Notes: a model not told the origin generated them from the sequence alone. A stretch of DNA of 40,181 nt from Candidatus Uhrbacteria bacterium (GCA_016187515.1 JACPJN010000004.1:1-40181), one strand, 5' to 3'; counted from the stretch's first letter, positions 32,927 through 40,181 are shown. Translations and numbers: made by a program.

Positions 32927-33766
32927 TCACCAATTGAGAAAGCACAACACCACTGCAACGGCGATCACCAAAATCGCGAGAATCAAAATCGCACAGAAAA
33001 ATTGATGAGGTCCGCATGTGGCGAGTACTAGCAACACCACAACAGCGCAAAGTAGAATCGCATAGCAGAGATTCTTCAATATGTCCAAGTGCTCAACGTC
33101 ACCGGCATAGCTGAATCCCGGCCACTCAATCCTACGCATACATGGATCACCTTTCCAATTCGCGTAAGAAACTAAGAGCGTCAAATTATACGCCACCCAC
33201 GGAACACCAAAAAACCAAAGGAAAAATACCGCCCCGATGGCAAGAATCACCCACAATGCAGTGCCAACCCAACTCGGCAACGCCGACATCACCGAAGCAG
33301 GATTTTCTTCAGTGTGTCTACTAGAAACATCCTCCCTCTGAATCTTATCACCCCGTTCTTCCTCCTGCTCCTGCGCGTCTTTTTCCCTAAGTTGCGCGAT
33401 CTGGGCCTGCTGGGCCTTGATCTGCTCCTGCAGCTCGCGCGCCTGCTTGCGCGGCTCCGCCGTGGTCATGCCCCACATCATGAAGTAGTACACGATCCAC
33501 ACCCCGACAATCCCGGCAAAGGCGAGGATTTTTTTGTTCAGCAGGTTCCACCCGAGCATGTACTTGGTGATCAACCAAGCCGCGAGAAATCCAAACGTCA
33601 GCTTGATGACCTTGGCCAGGTAGGGATTGATTCCGGCGCTTTCCGGGACCTGAAACTGCCCGCTCACTCCGAACATCGTAGCTGGAAGAAACAGCAACAT
33701 CAGGGTGTACCCGATCATTGCCGCCAGTGCGGCAAACCCGACGATCTTCGTAGCATTCTGGGCCAA
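32927..33766 (-). CDS. Membrane protein paralogue B: same N-terminal TM module, short coiled coil, different C-terminal TM domain
   Basis: MFKGLAQNATKIVGFAALAAMIGYTLMLL... LTFGFLAAWLITKYMLGWNLLNKKILAFAGIV. Confidence 0.75.
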   Translation of the reverse strand: MAQNATKIVGFAALAAMIGYTLMLLFLPATMFGVSGQFQVPESAGINPYLAKVIKLTFGFLAAWLITKYMLGWNLLNKKILAFAGIVGVWIVYYFMMWGMTTAEPRKQARELQEQIKAQQAQIAQLREKDAQEQEEERGDKIQREDVSSRHTEENPASVMSALPSWVGTALWVILAIGAVFFLWFFGVPWVAYNLTLLVSYANWKGDPCMRRIEWPGFSYAGDVEHLDILKNLCYAILLCAVVVLLVLATCGPHQFFCAILILAILVIAVAVVLCFLNW

Positions 33767-33934
33767 ACCTTTGAACATGGCTTCCTCTGTTGCTTGAGGT
33801 TTGAATTGTCAACGAACCCCTTCATCTGCCCACCACGCACAATCGCGTGATGTGTAAGTAAAGAGAGTGGAGTGGAAACGCGGAGTAGCACCCGAAAGGG
33901 TGTACCCTCGCGCCCCACTCCGCTTGCGCCGCAA

Positions 33935-34849
33935 CTACTTATCCGGCGCCTTAAGCTGAAGGAGCAATCGCCGCGTAGTAGCCGGCAAGGCCATCTGCTT
34001 CCCAACCTGCGCGATAAAGGAATCCAGCCGACCGGTTTCCTTCATGCAAATTCCCAGAAGTACGTCCACCAGCGCGTCCAGCTCCGCAAGCTCCAGGTAC
34101 TTGCCGCCATGCTCACGCGCGAGCCACTGGTAGTAATCCTGAATCTTTTGCTTGCGCGGCGAGGTGCGTTCGCTCTCTTGCGAGCAAAACACGCTGTAGA
34201 AAGCAAAACCCTTTTTCGCAAGGTCGGCCACTTCCGCGCGGTAGTCATACTCGTGCGGACAACCACTCACGCGATCCAACACGCCATGAGGCGGCATGTC
34301 GCCGACGACCACTCCCACGCGCTTGGCCTTGCCACCGACGACACTGCGCGCCTGCGCGTTCAAGTGATGAAACGCATCCTCCACCGCGCAAAGTCCATCC
34401 CCTCCTCCGCCGGGCCGCACTTCCGCAAGCGTCTTGCGAATCATTTCCGGATCAGCCGTCAAGGGCTGATGCAGAAACGGATACACGCCGTGGAAGTGCT
34501 GGGCCTCGTCGCCGTGATTCTTGTACGCGTAGACTGCGAACTGCGCGCGTACCTGCTCCTGCGCGATGCGCTTCGCAATCGCCACGATTGAGTCGCGCAC
34601 CCGCGCGAAATACGGGTACATGCTCCCGGTGGTATCGCAGAAAAACACAACTTCCAGATCTCCACTGCTGATTCGACTCGGGACCGCCTGGCGACGCGCC
34701 AGCGCGCTGATCCGCCCGGCAAGCGAAAAGGGCGTAAGCGATACATTGCTCCCACCCCTCCTAACCTCCCCTCGGGCAGGGGAGGAGATTGTTTCAGCCC
34801 TTCCCCTTTCAAGCGTACCGGCGCGTTCATCCTTTTTGATTTCGCTCAT
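33935..34849 (-). CDS. vWA-domain protein (TerY-like general type)
   Basis: LEVVFFCDTTGSMYPYFARVRDSIVAIAKRI (MIDAS-like DxTxS), later VGVVVGDMPPHG. Confidence 0.75.
   Translation of the reverse strand: MSEIKKDERAGTLERGRAETISSPARGEVRRGGSNVSLTPFSLAGRISALARRQAVPSRISSGDLEVVFFCDTTGSMYPYFARVRDSIVAIAKRIAQEQVRAQFAVYAYKNHGDEAQHFHGVYPFLHQPLTADPEMIRKTLAEVRPGGGGDGLCAVEDAFHHLNAQARSVVGGKAKRVGVVVGDMPPHGVLDRVSGCPHEYDYRAEVADLAKKGFAFYSVFCSQESERTSPRKQKIQDYYQWLAREHGGKYLELAELDALVDVLLGICMKETGRLDSFIAQVGKQMALPATTRRLLLQLKAPDK
34751..34791. repeat. GC-rich hairpin repeat inserted in frame near the vWA N-terminus
   Basis: cccacccctcctaacctcccctcgggcaggggaggagattg; encodes ISSPARGEVRRGG. Confidence 0.8.
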
Positions 34850-34866
34850 GGGCTTTTCTCCTTGGT

Positions 34867-35556
34867 CTATGCTCCGACGCACGCGCGCAGGAGCTGTCGT
34901 GTTTGCAAAAGTTCAAGCGTGAGGCGCCGCATCAGCTCCGGATTCAGAAATGATGACTCCATCTGCTCATACCCTTGCACCTTGTATGCCAGCTCTTGAA
35001 GCGCTTGCGCCAGCGCCTCGTCCTGGCAGGTCTGCATCGCGCGAGCCAGCAACTCTTGCACCTCGCGCAACAAATCATCCAGTGCAAACAGCGCCTGCTC
35101 GCTCTCTTGGAATCGCACCGCAACGAGCGCCATCTTCTCACGCAGTGCGTCAAGGGACTGTGCCGTTGCCACTTGGTACATCGCGCGAAGCAGGTGCAAC
35201 TCTGAGGTCAGTTCGCCAAGCGCTGGCAAAAGATACGCGCGCTTACCGTTCTGAACGCGCTGTGCTACCCGCGTACGCGCCTCTTCAAGATTGAGGAGTG
35301 CGCTGTCAATTTTCCGCCGCTCCTCTACCGCCGCGATTACTGGAATCACGGCCGCGATGCCGACCGTACCGGCGACTGCCGAACCAAGCTTGGAACCCAT
35401 GACCAACCGTGCCGACACGAAATTGGAGAAATCCATAAGATCATGAGTGACGCCCCGAAAATCGCCCCAACGAAGATGGGAAATTCGTGATGCCACCCAA
35501 AAAGTGATGCCTGCGCCTGCAAAAATCGCCAAAACAAGAATGAGGAAGATCGGCAT
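34867..35556 (-). CDS. Membrane-anchored helical protein of unknown function
   Basis: MPIFLILVLAIFAGAGITFWV TM segment then helical cytoplasmic-type region; start at internal Met downstream of ggagg. Confidence 0.65.
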   Translation of the reverse strand: MPIFLILVLAIFAGAGITFWVASRISHLRWGDFRGVTHDLMDFSNFVSARLVMGSKLGSAVAGTVGIAAVIPVIAAVEERRKIDSALLNLEEARTRVAQRVQNGKRAYLLPALGELTSELHLLRAMYQVATAQSLDALREKMALVAVRFQESEQALFALDDLLREVQELLARAMQTCQDEALAQALQELAYKVQGYEQMESSFLNPELMRRLTLELLQTRQLLRACVGA

Positions 35557-35724
35557 GGGAGGAAACCTCCGTGTTTGAGTTTTCAAAGTGCGTGGACTTC
35601 CGCCCACCCGGTCCCTTGCCAATAAGCAAGAGACAGGATGAAAGAAGGAGGATGGCTGGCGATTCCATCCTCGTAAGAATAGTGTGATCTCGACTTGCCG
35701 CATGCGGCCATGCGCCTGCTCAAC

Positions 35725-35964
35725 CTACTCGATCTTGAAGCCGAGAAGTTGAAGGAACGACTTGCCGCGCTTGCCAAGCTCGTCCATCCTGGGATCGTTG
35801 ACGATGCCATCCGCCAGCTCCGCCAGAGTACGAGCTTCAGCGGCCACCTGCTTGATGCGCTCCCGCACACCGGCGATTCCTTGCGGGGGAGACGAAGCGC
35901 TGGCAGGCGAGGCCGGCGCTACCTGGGGAGTCGTGCCGCTTGCCGGCGTCTTGGTGGCGGCCAT
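35725..35964 (-). CDS. Small hypothetical protein
   Basis: 79-aa ORF, Ala/Pro/Ser-rich N-terminus; consistent spacing with neighbours in a polycistron. Confidence 0.5.
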   Translation of the reverse strand: MAATKTPASGTTPQVAPASPASASSPPQGIAGVRERIKQVAAEARTLAELADGIVNDPRMDELGKRGKSFLQLLGFKIE

Positions 35965-35967
35965 GGG

Positions 35968-36219
35968 CTACCTCCGACCGCTACCGGCCGCTTCCTTGGC
36001 CTCGCTACGCTTGTTGAACGCCCACTTGATGCCGAGCGCCGCCAAAAGCATGCCGAGAAACAGGACCAGTCCATTCACAAAGCTCTGCCAGGTCAGCTCC
36101 GGGGCGGGCTGGTTCGCCTCCTTGGCTTCCTTGGATGCCTTGCGATGAAGGACGACCCTCCAGATCGCGAGGCCGAGCAGGATGGCAACGATGCTGCTGA
36201 AAAGGACGACGAGGAACAT
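35968..36219 (-). CDS. Small membrane protein (two TM segments)
   Basis: MFLVVLFSSIVAILLGLAIWRVVLHRK ... FVNGLVLFLGMLLAALGIKWAF; AAAGGAG SD upstream. Confidence 0.6.
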   Translation of the reverse strand: MFLVVLFSSIVAILLGLAIWRVVLHRKASKEAKEANQPAPELTWQSFVNGLVLFLGMLLAALGIKWAFNKRSEAKEAAGSGRR

Positions 36220-36343
36220 GGCGTTTCTCCTTTTGTATGTATTGGAGGGGTATCCCTCTCACCGCGTCCTGCGGGATTGCAAGGCGCGGAGTAAAGGGGC
36301 GGAAGGGCGGCGGCGTTTTGCCACCCTTCCGCAAGGTGCGTGC

Positions 36344-36523
36344 CTACCGGAAGCCAAGGAAGAAGCCAACGTCGGTCATGCGCCGCCGCTCTGCTTCCAT
36401 TCGCCGCAGATATTCCTGCCAACGACGTTGTTCCTCGAAAAAATGATCCATGCTGCATCCAGGGCACACGCTTCCCGTGTAGTAGCCATGCTTGTAGCAG
36501 TGGGGGCGAAAATCGAACTTCAT
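36344..36523 (-). CDS. Small (59 aa) His/Cys-rich zinc-binding-type protein
   Basis: MKFDFRPHCYKHGYYTGSVCPGCSMDHFFEEQRRWQEYLRRMEAERRR. Confidence 0.55.
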   Translation of the reverse strand: MKFDFRPHCYKHGYYTGSVCPGCSMDHFFEEQRRWQEYLRRMEAERRRMTDVGFFLGFR

Positions 36524-36574
36524 GATTTTTTCCTCGCGGCTTTTCAAGGTTCCGCACAGCGATGTGCTATGCGC

Positions 36575-36627
36575 TATCCCCATTTTGCCATACCCCAAAA
36601 AGAAAACTACTGAAAAAGTGGAGAAAA
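36575..36627 (-). promoter_or_regulatory. Upstream repeat element, copy A
   Basis: ctatccccattttgccataccccaaaaagaaaactactgaaaaagtggagaaaa. Confidence 0.7.
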
Positions 36628-36636
36628 TCTCTATGA

Positions 36637-37131
36637 TTACCCTCCGCCGGTCTGCTCGCGCAAGCGCTCAATCAGCTCCGCGACGGAGATGATTTCGCAG
36701 GCATCGCACATGCCGTTAATCACCGTCAGACATTCATTCATGTAATTCAGCAAATCTCGCATCACCCCCATAAAATGCTCCGGGTCAAACTTGTTCTGAA
36801 ACTCCAGCCAACGCTGAAAGCAAAGTTCTCCATCGCTATCAAGTGCGCACGATACTGTCGCGCCGCTGTTCATAACCAACAAATCACGCATAACTCGGCT
36901 ATGCCGCTTGTGGTCAACAAGATGACAGCCGACAGACGCCGTAATGCAAATCATCGCTGATCTCGCGGAGGTCTTCAGCGTAATCATAATTTGCACAGTG
37001 CCGTGCGCGGCTTTTACGCCAAATGCAACCATTCTCCCCTGAACCAGATGATAGTTCACGCTGATGTCATCCAAGACCTGCGTAATGTCGGTTATACTGA
37101 CGCGCGCTGCCGATGATGCAATTTTCATCAT
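36637..37131 (-). CDS. Hypothetical protein, YbjN-like impression
   Basis: MMKIASSAARVSITDITQVLDDISVNYHLVQG... start preceded by GGGAG; HFMGVMRDLLNYMNECLTVING. Confidence 0.55.
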   Translation of the reverse strand: MMKIASSAARVSITDITQVLDDISVNYHLVQGRMVAFGVKAAHGTVQIMITLKTSARSAMICITASVGCHLVDHKRHSRVMRDLLVMNSGATVSCALDSDGELCFQRWLEFQNKFDPEHFMGVMRDLLNYMNECLTVINGMCDACEIISVAELIERLREQTGGG

Positions 37132-37187
37132 GGATCTCCCACGTGTCAATCGTGTCAATGAGCACGCGCCACGAAATTGTGATGCGT

Positions 37188-37240
37188 TATCCACATTTTG
37201 CCATACCACCAAAAGAAAACTACTGAAAAAGCGGAGAAAA
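37188..37240 (-). promoter_or_regulatory. Upstream repeat element, copy B
   Basis: ttatccacattttgccataccaccaaaagaaaactactgaaaaagcggagaaaa. Confidence 0.7.
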
Positions 37241-37283
37241 CCAGCCGGACCTTGCTTGAGAGCAAAATTAGGTAAACAAAAAA

Positions 37284-37306
37284 GGCCAACCAATTGCTGG
37301 TTAGCC
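37284..37306 (-). terminator. Terminator downstream of the Ntn-hydrolase-like gene
   Basis: Minus strand ggctaaccagcaattggttggccTTTTTTGTTT. Confidence 0.7.
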
Positions 37307-37341
37307 ATGAGGCGGGCGAGGAGTTTTGTCGCGCCACCCCT

Positions 37342-38466
37342 TTAGAAATTGTCCTCCAGGCTGCGGAAAACGAATCCTTCGGTATCAGTAATGGTGGCGA
37401 AGTAGATATCGCCGCCAACCGTGGGAATGGAATCTTTGAGGTACTCATGGACTCGCGCAGTTGTCTCAATCAGGAACTGAATAATCTTCAACAATTCCCG
37501 TAGCGACATGTACTGCATATGATTGACTGTCTTGCCTGCCTTGATCTGCCTCGTTAGCACCCCTGAGCTAACCTGCTCCAAAAGTTTAATGTAATGGGGC
37601 AAAGGCAGGGTATCTTTGTCACGATCATACGCGGAACGAAACGGCTCCTTTGAAAGCAAGGTTTCGCAATCCTCTTGCACGGGCGGTAGACGGCGGATAA
37701 CGGTTGCCTTTGCCGCATTAACCAAGCGTTTATCCAAGCTATCCAGACCCAGCACATGTTGGACCACCATATCTGCGAATGCGCACACATGCCCTGCGAT
37801 AAGACGGTCGGTTTTGACGCTAGTGCCAGTCAACAAGGTGTCGGCAATCTCAGCATCGCCAGCCGTGGCGATGAGGTTATTAGCCCTATCGCTGACTTCA
37901 AACACGACTGCGCACTTTCCCTTTTCGTCGGCTTTGTCCACTCGGAAAGTGGCAACACACACTTCGTACTGCCTATCCACTGCGCAATAACCAGCATAGA
38001 GGAATTCAGCAACCATCAACCCGAATTCCACTTTAGCCAACTCGTCAGCCAACTGCTGGTTAAGTAAGTTGATATAAGCCTTGAAAGTAAGCGGTTTGTT
38101 GCCGCTTTTCGCCATGATGACTTCCTGACCGGCAGGAGATTCCACTGCGTCAATGATTTTATCTTGCAGGTGTGCGATAAAATCACTACCGGTTTTGATC
38201 CTTGCGCCGTATGGCCGTCCATTGATGTAGTACATCGGCCGCACCTTGCTGGATCTGAAGTTGTTTACCGCCATCGACTGAACACTGGCTTGAATCTTGT
38301 CCAATAGCCCTTGTAGCTGTTCTTCTTGGGTGGCTGACAGCCAATCTACATCCACAAGCATTTTGAGGAGCTGTTGAGGATCCAACATGGGACGCGAGCT
38401 TGTGACCAAGCTGTCAGCGCCTAGGGCAATGCCGGAGTGAGCACGAAGAATAATGCCTAGCGACAT
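37342..38466 (-). CDS. Putative proteasome-like (Ntn-hydrolase fold) protein
   Basis: N-terminus MSLGIILRAHSGIALGADSLVTSS resembles proteasome-type Gx(V/I)xLxADSxxT; C-terminus TVGGDIYFATITDTEGFVFRS resembles VGGxIdvaxI; SD AAGGAGG upstream. Confidence 0.5.
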   Translation of the reverse strand: MSLGIILRAHSGIALGADSLVTSSRPMLDPQQLLKMLVDVDWLSATQEEQLQGLLDKIQASVQSMAVNNFRSSKVRPMYYINGRPYGARIKTGSDFIAHLQDKIIDAVESPAGQEVIMAKSGNKPLTFKAYINLLNQQLADELAKVEFGLMVAEFLYAGYCAVDRQYEVCVATFRVDKADEKGKCAVVFEVSDRANNLIATAGDAEIADTLLTGTSVKTDRLIAGHVCAFADMVVQHVLGLDSLDKRLVNAAKATVIRRLPPVQEDCETLLSKEPFRSAYDRDKDTLPLPHYIKLLEQVSSGVLTRQIKAGKTVNHMQYMSLRELLKIIQFLIETTARVHEYLKDSIPTVGGDIYFATITDTEGFVFRSLEDNF

Positions 38467-38645
38467 CGCATACCTCCTTGTTAGTTTTAGGACCAGGACC
38501 TTCCCGGCCTTGAAATAACCTCATTTTAAAGATCATTTTAAGGCCGAGAATTCATATTCTAAAAGAACAAACTTCCCATTGGGCTAACTTATCACTTTGA
38601 TATTAATTTGTCAATACCTGGTGCAGAGCTGTAATATTTATTTGT

Positions 38646-38972
38646 TCAAACCCGCACCCCAATCAGAAATGTACATCCTTTTGGACCGATTTTGGCGCTG
38701 TGGAAAACATGCTTTGGCACATCAAAACGCTCGCCTTCGTTAAACACCTGCGATCGCCCGTTCATTTCAACGACCATTGAACCAATAAACACCGCATACG
38801 CAGTATCAATCGGATGTTCATGCTCGGCATAACAATACCCGGGCTGATCCGTATGCACCCAGTTTTGCTCATAACCATCCTTCACAAAAACCTTTTGCCA
38901 TTTTTCAATGTCGGATTTGATTTTTGTACGCATACGACCAACAAAACCGATGCGCCGATAAACGGCCATCAT
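38646..38972 (-). CDS. Cupin-domain protein
   Basis: HTDQPGYCYAEHEHPIDTAYAVFIGSMVVEMNGRSQVFNEGERFDVPKHVFHSAKIGPKGCTFLIG; alternative start at 38933 (MRTKIKSD). Confidence 0.8.
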   Translation of the reverse strand: MMAVYRRIGFVGRMRTKIKSDIEKWQKVFVKDGYEQNWVHTDQPGYCYAEHEHPIDTAYAVFIGSMVVEMNGRSQVFNEGERFDVPKHVFHSAKIGPKGCTFLIGVRV

Positions 38973-38987
38973 GACACCTAATTAATC

Positions 38988-39041
38988 TTATCCCCATTTT
39001 CTCACTTGGCAAAAAGAAAACTACTGAAAAAGTGGAGAAAA
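38988..39041 (-). promoter_or_regulatory. Upstream repeat element, copy C
   Basis: ttatccccattttctcacttggcaaaaagaaaactactgaaaaagtggagaaaa. Confidence 0.7.
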
Positions 39042-39084
39042 CCCGCCAAACTTTTGCTCCACAAAACTTAGGCGGGTAAAATAA

Positions 39085-39104
39085 AACCCGCCGATTGGCG
39101 GGTT
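39085..39104 (-). terminator. Terminator downstream of retropepsin-like gene
   Basis: aacccgccgattggcgggtt followed on minus strand by TTATTTTACCC. Confidence 0.65.
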
Positions 39105-39239
39105 ACTACTATAAGGATGAGGTTCCCCTACCCCAACTTCTTGACCACCGCGATATCAAATCCTTTCGGATCAAGGAAGACGATAAAATCCGTAAGCGTG
39201 CCTTCAACTTTGAGCGCGAGGTCTTTTTTTAGCCGTTTT

Positions 39240-39695
39240 TTACGCTTCTTCTCTGTACAAATTCGATATTCTTAAAACCACGTCTTCATCGTTCCTCGAA
39301 AACATGCTCCTACGCTTGGCCTCTTCAAAAATAATCATAAATCTATCAAATACTCCTTCACGCCCAAGCACTCGCGGCGCACGCGCGCTATCAAGAAACG
39401 CTACGGGAAGACGGCAGGTTTCTTGACCAATGCGTACCGTAATCTCGTGCCGCCATCCTCGCAGCAGTCCATTCCCGATACCGGCGATCGCCATGGGTAT
39501 GCCTTGCTCCGCATCAATTCCCAACATGGGAGCGTCGCTTTTGGGAAGTGCGGAGACAGTGGCGCCAGAATCCAAAATCAAAAATAGGGAGATGGACTCC
39601 CCGTCTTTGGTGGAAAATGAGATCTCCGCAGCCGGAAATAAGGCAATCTTGCCGTCTTCATGCAGTGTAATTCCGTACGGGAATATCTGCGACAT
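39240..39695 (-). CDS. Retropepsin-like aspartic protease
   Basis: SLFLILDSGATVSALPKSDAPMLG (DSGA active-site motif) and RVLGREGVFDRFMIIFEEAKRRSMF. Confidence 0.75.
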   Translation of the reverse strand: MSQIFPYGITLHEDGKIALFPAAEISFSTKDGESISLFLILDSGATVSALPKSDAPMLGIDAEQGIPMAIAGIGNGLLRGWRHEITVRIGQETCRLPVAFLDSARAPRVLGREGVFDRFMIIFEEAKRRSMFSRNDEDVVLRISNLYREEA

Positions 39696-39891
39696 AATAA
39701 ATCACTGATAATGTGGACGGAACAGAAAAAATCTTAATTTCCGCTAGGGGGATTTTTGGAGCGAGCGTACGCGCTTCTTTGATAACTTCATCGAGCGTAT
39801 CTCCCGTTGCAATAATTTCACCCGCCACAATAGCGACTTGCTTTCCGCCATATTTACGGATGTCAATTGTTGGCATCACATCTAAGTTCAT
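39658..39891 (-). CDS. DUF5678-like small protein
   Basis: IRKYGGKQVAIVAGEIIATGDTLDEVIKEARTLAPKIPLAEIKIFSVP; overlaps downstream protease gene. Confidence 0.65.
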   Translation of the reverse strand: MNLDVMPTIDIRKYGGKQVAIVAGEIIATGDTLDEVIKEARTLAPKIPLAEIKIFSVPSTLSVIYYVADIPVRNYTA

Positions 39892-39924
39892 AACAATTAC
39901 ATACTACCATATGTAAGAAATCGC

Positions 39925-39937
39925 CGCGTTGTTCACA
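39925..39937. repeat. Left terminal inverted repeat of the IS (CGCGTTGTTCACA)
   Basis: Exact reverse complement of 113-125. Confidence 0.7.
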
Positions 39938-39969
39938 CTTTACCATTCTTGGGATAAAGTGGGAACACT

Positions 39970-40181
39970 ATGACAATTCATAAATCTACACGGCTCACCC
40001 CCATTCAAAGAAAGGAGATCGCCGATCGTTATTTTCATAGAAGGGTCCGCATAGCTACGCTAGCTCGTGATTACCGCGTAAGCAGGCATACCATCTACAA
40101 TGTCGTCAACCGGGCCAGAATCAAGGATTACAGCGTTCATAAGAGCATCAACAAACGCTACCGGTGCCTGCAATATGGGAT
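39970..40181 (+). CDS. Transposase, N-terminal fragment (HTH), truncated by window end
   Basis: MTIHKSTRLTPIQRKEIADRYFHRRVRIATLARDYRVSRHTIYNVVNRARIKDYSVHKSINKRYRCLQYGI. Confidence 0.85.
   Translation, partial: MTIHKSTRLTPIQRKEIADRYFHRRVRIATLARDYRVSRHTIYNVVNRARIKDYSVHKSINKRYRCLQYG

Overview
This 40.2-kb window is a bacterial chromosomal segment. The gene complement and style (divergent Mur/Fts enzymes, PaaX/Cas2-like regulator, translin homologue, many tiny membrane proteins) suggest a candidate-phyla-type genome, but that is inference. Nearly all genes lie on the minus strand. Contents: (i) a scattered cell-wall/division set (FtsB-like, MurE-like, MurD, MurG, FtsW, MraY) plus MetK, DgkA-like, a PH-domain protein and bL27; (ii) a calcium/cation module (P-type ATPase, two CaCA antiporters) with a translin-family protein; (iii) a visibly GC-richer catabolic island (two-domain ALDH16-like dehydrogenase, DeoC, acetyl-CoA synthetase) with two promoters sharing an operator-like dyad; (iv) an accessory minus-strand cluster at about 30.6-39.9 kb with two domain-shuffled membrane paralogues, a vWA protein, small membrane/zinc-ribbon proteins, a proteasome-like (Ntn-type) protein, a cupin and a DUF5678/retropepsin-like pair; (v) three tRNAs (Gly-CCC, Lys-CTT, Lys-TTT); (vi) pieces of an IS transposase at both window ends with matching terminal inverted repeats. 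Most notable signals: a PaaX/Cas2-like gene bracketed by two copies of a 30-36 bp palindrome that overlaps its own -35 box; a 38-bp perfect palindrome and an orphan sRNA-like unit near 19.1-19.4 kb; several repeat families (GC-rich hairpin elements and 7-nt-period repeats) inserted in frame in murE, murD, murG, the P-type ATPase and the vWA gene; a ~50-bp element repeated upstream of three accessory genes; and a tandem-duplication scar in the vWA/membrane-protein cluster. All family assignments are by reading the translations; no search was run.
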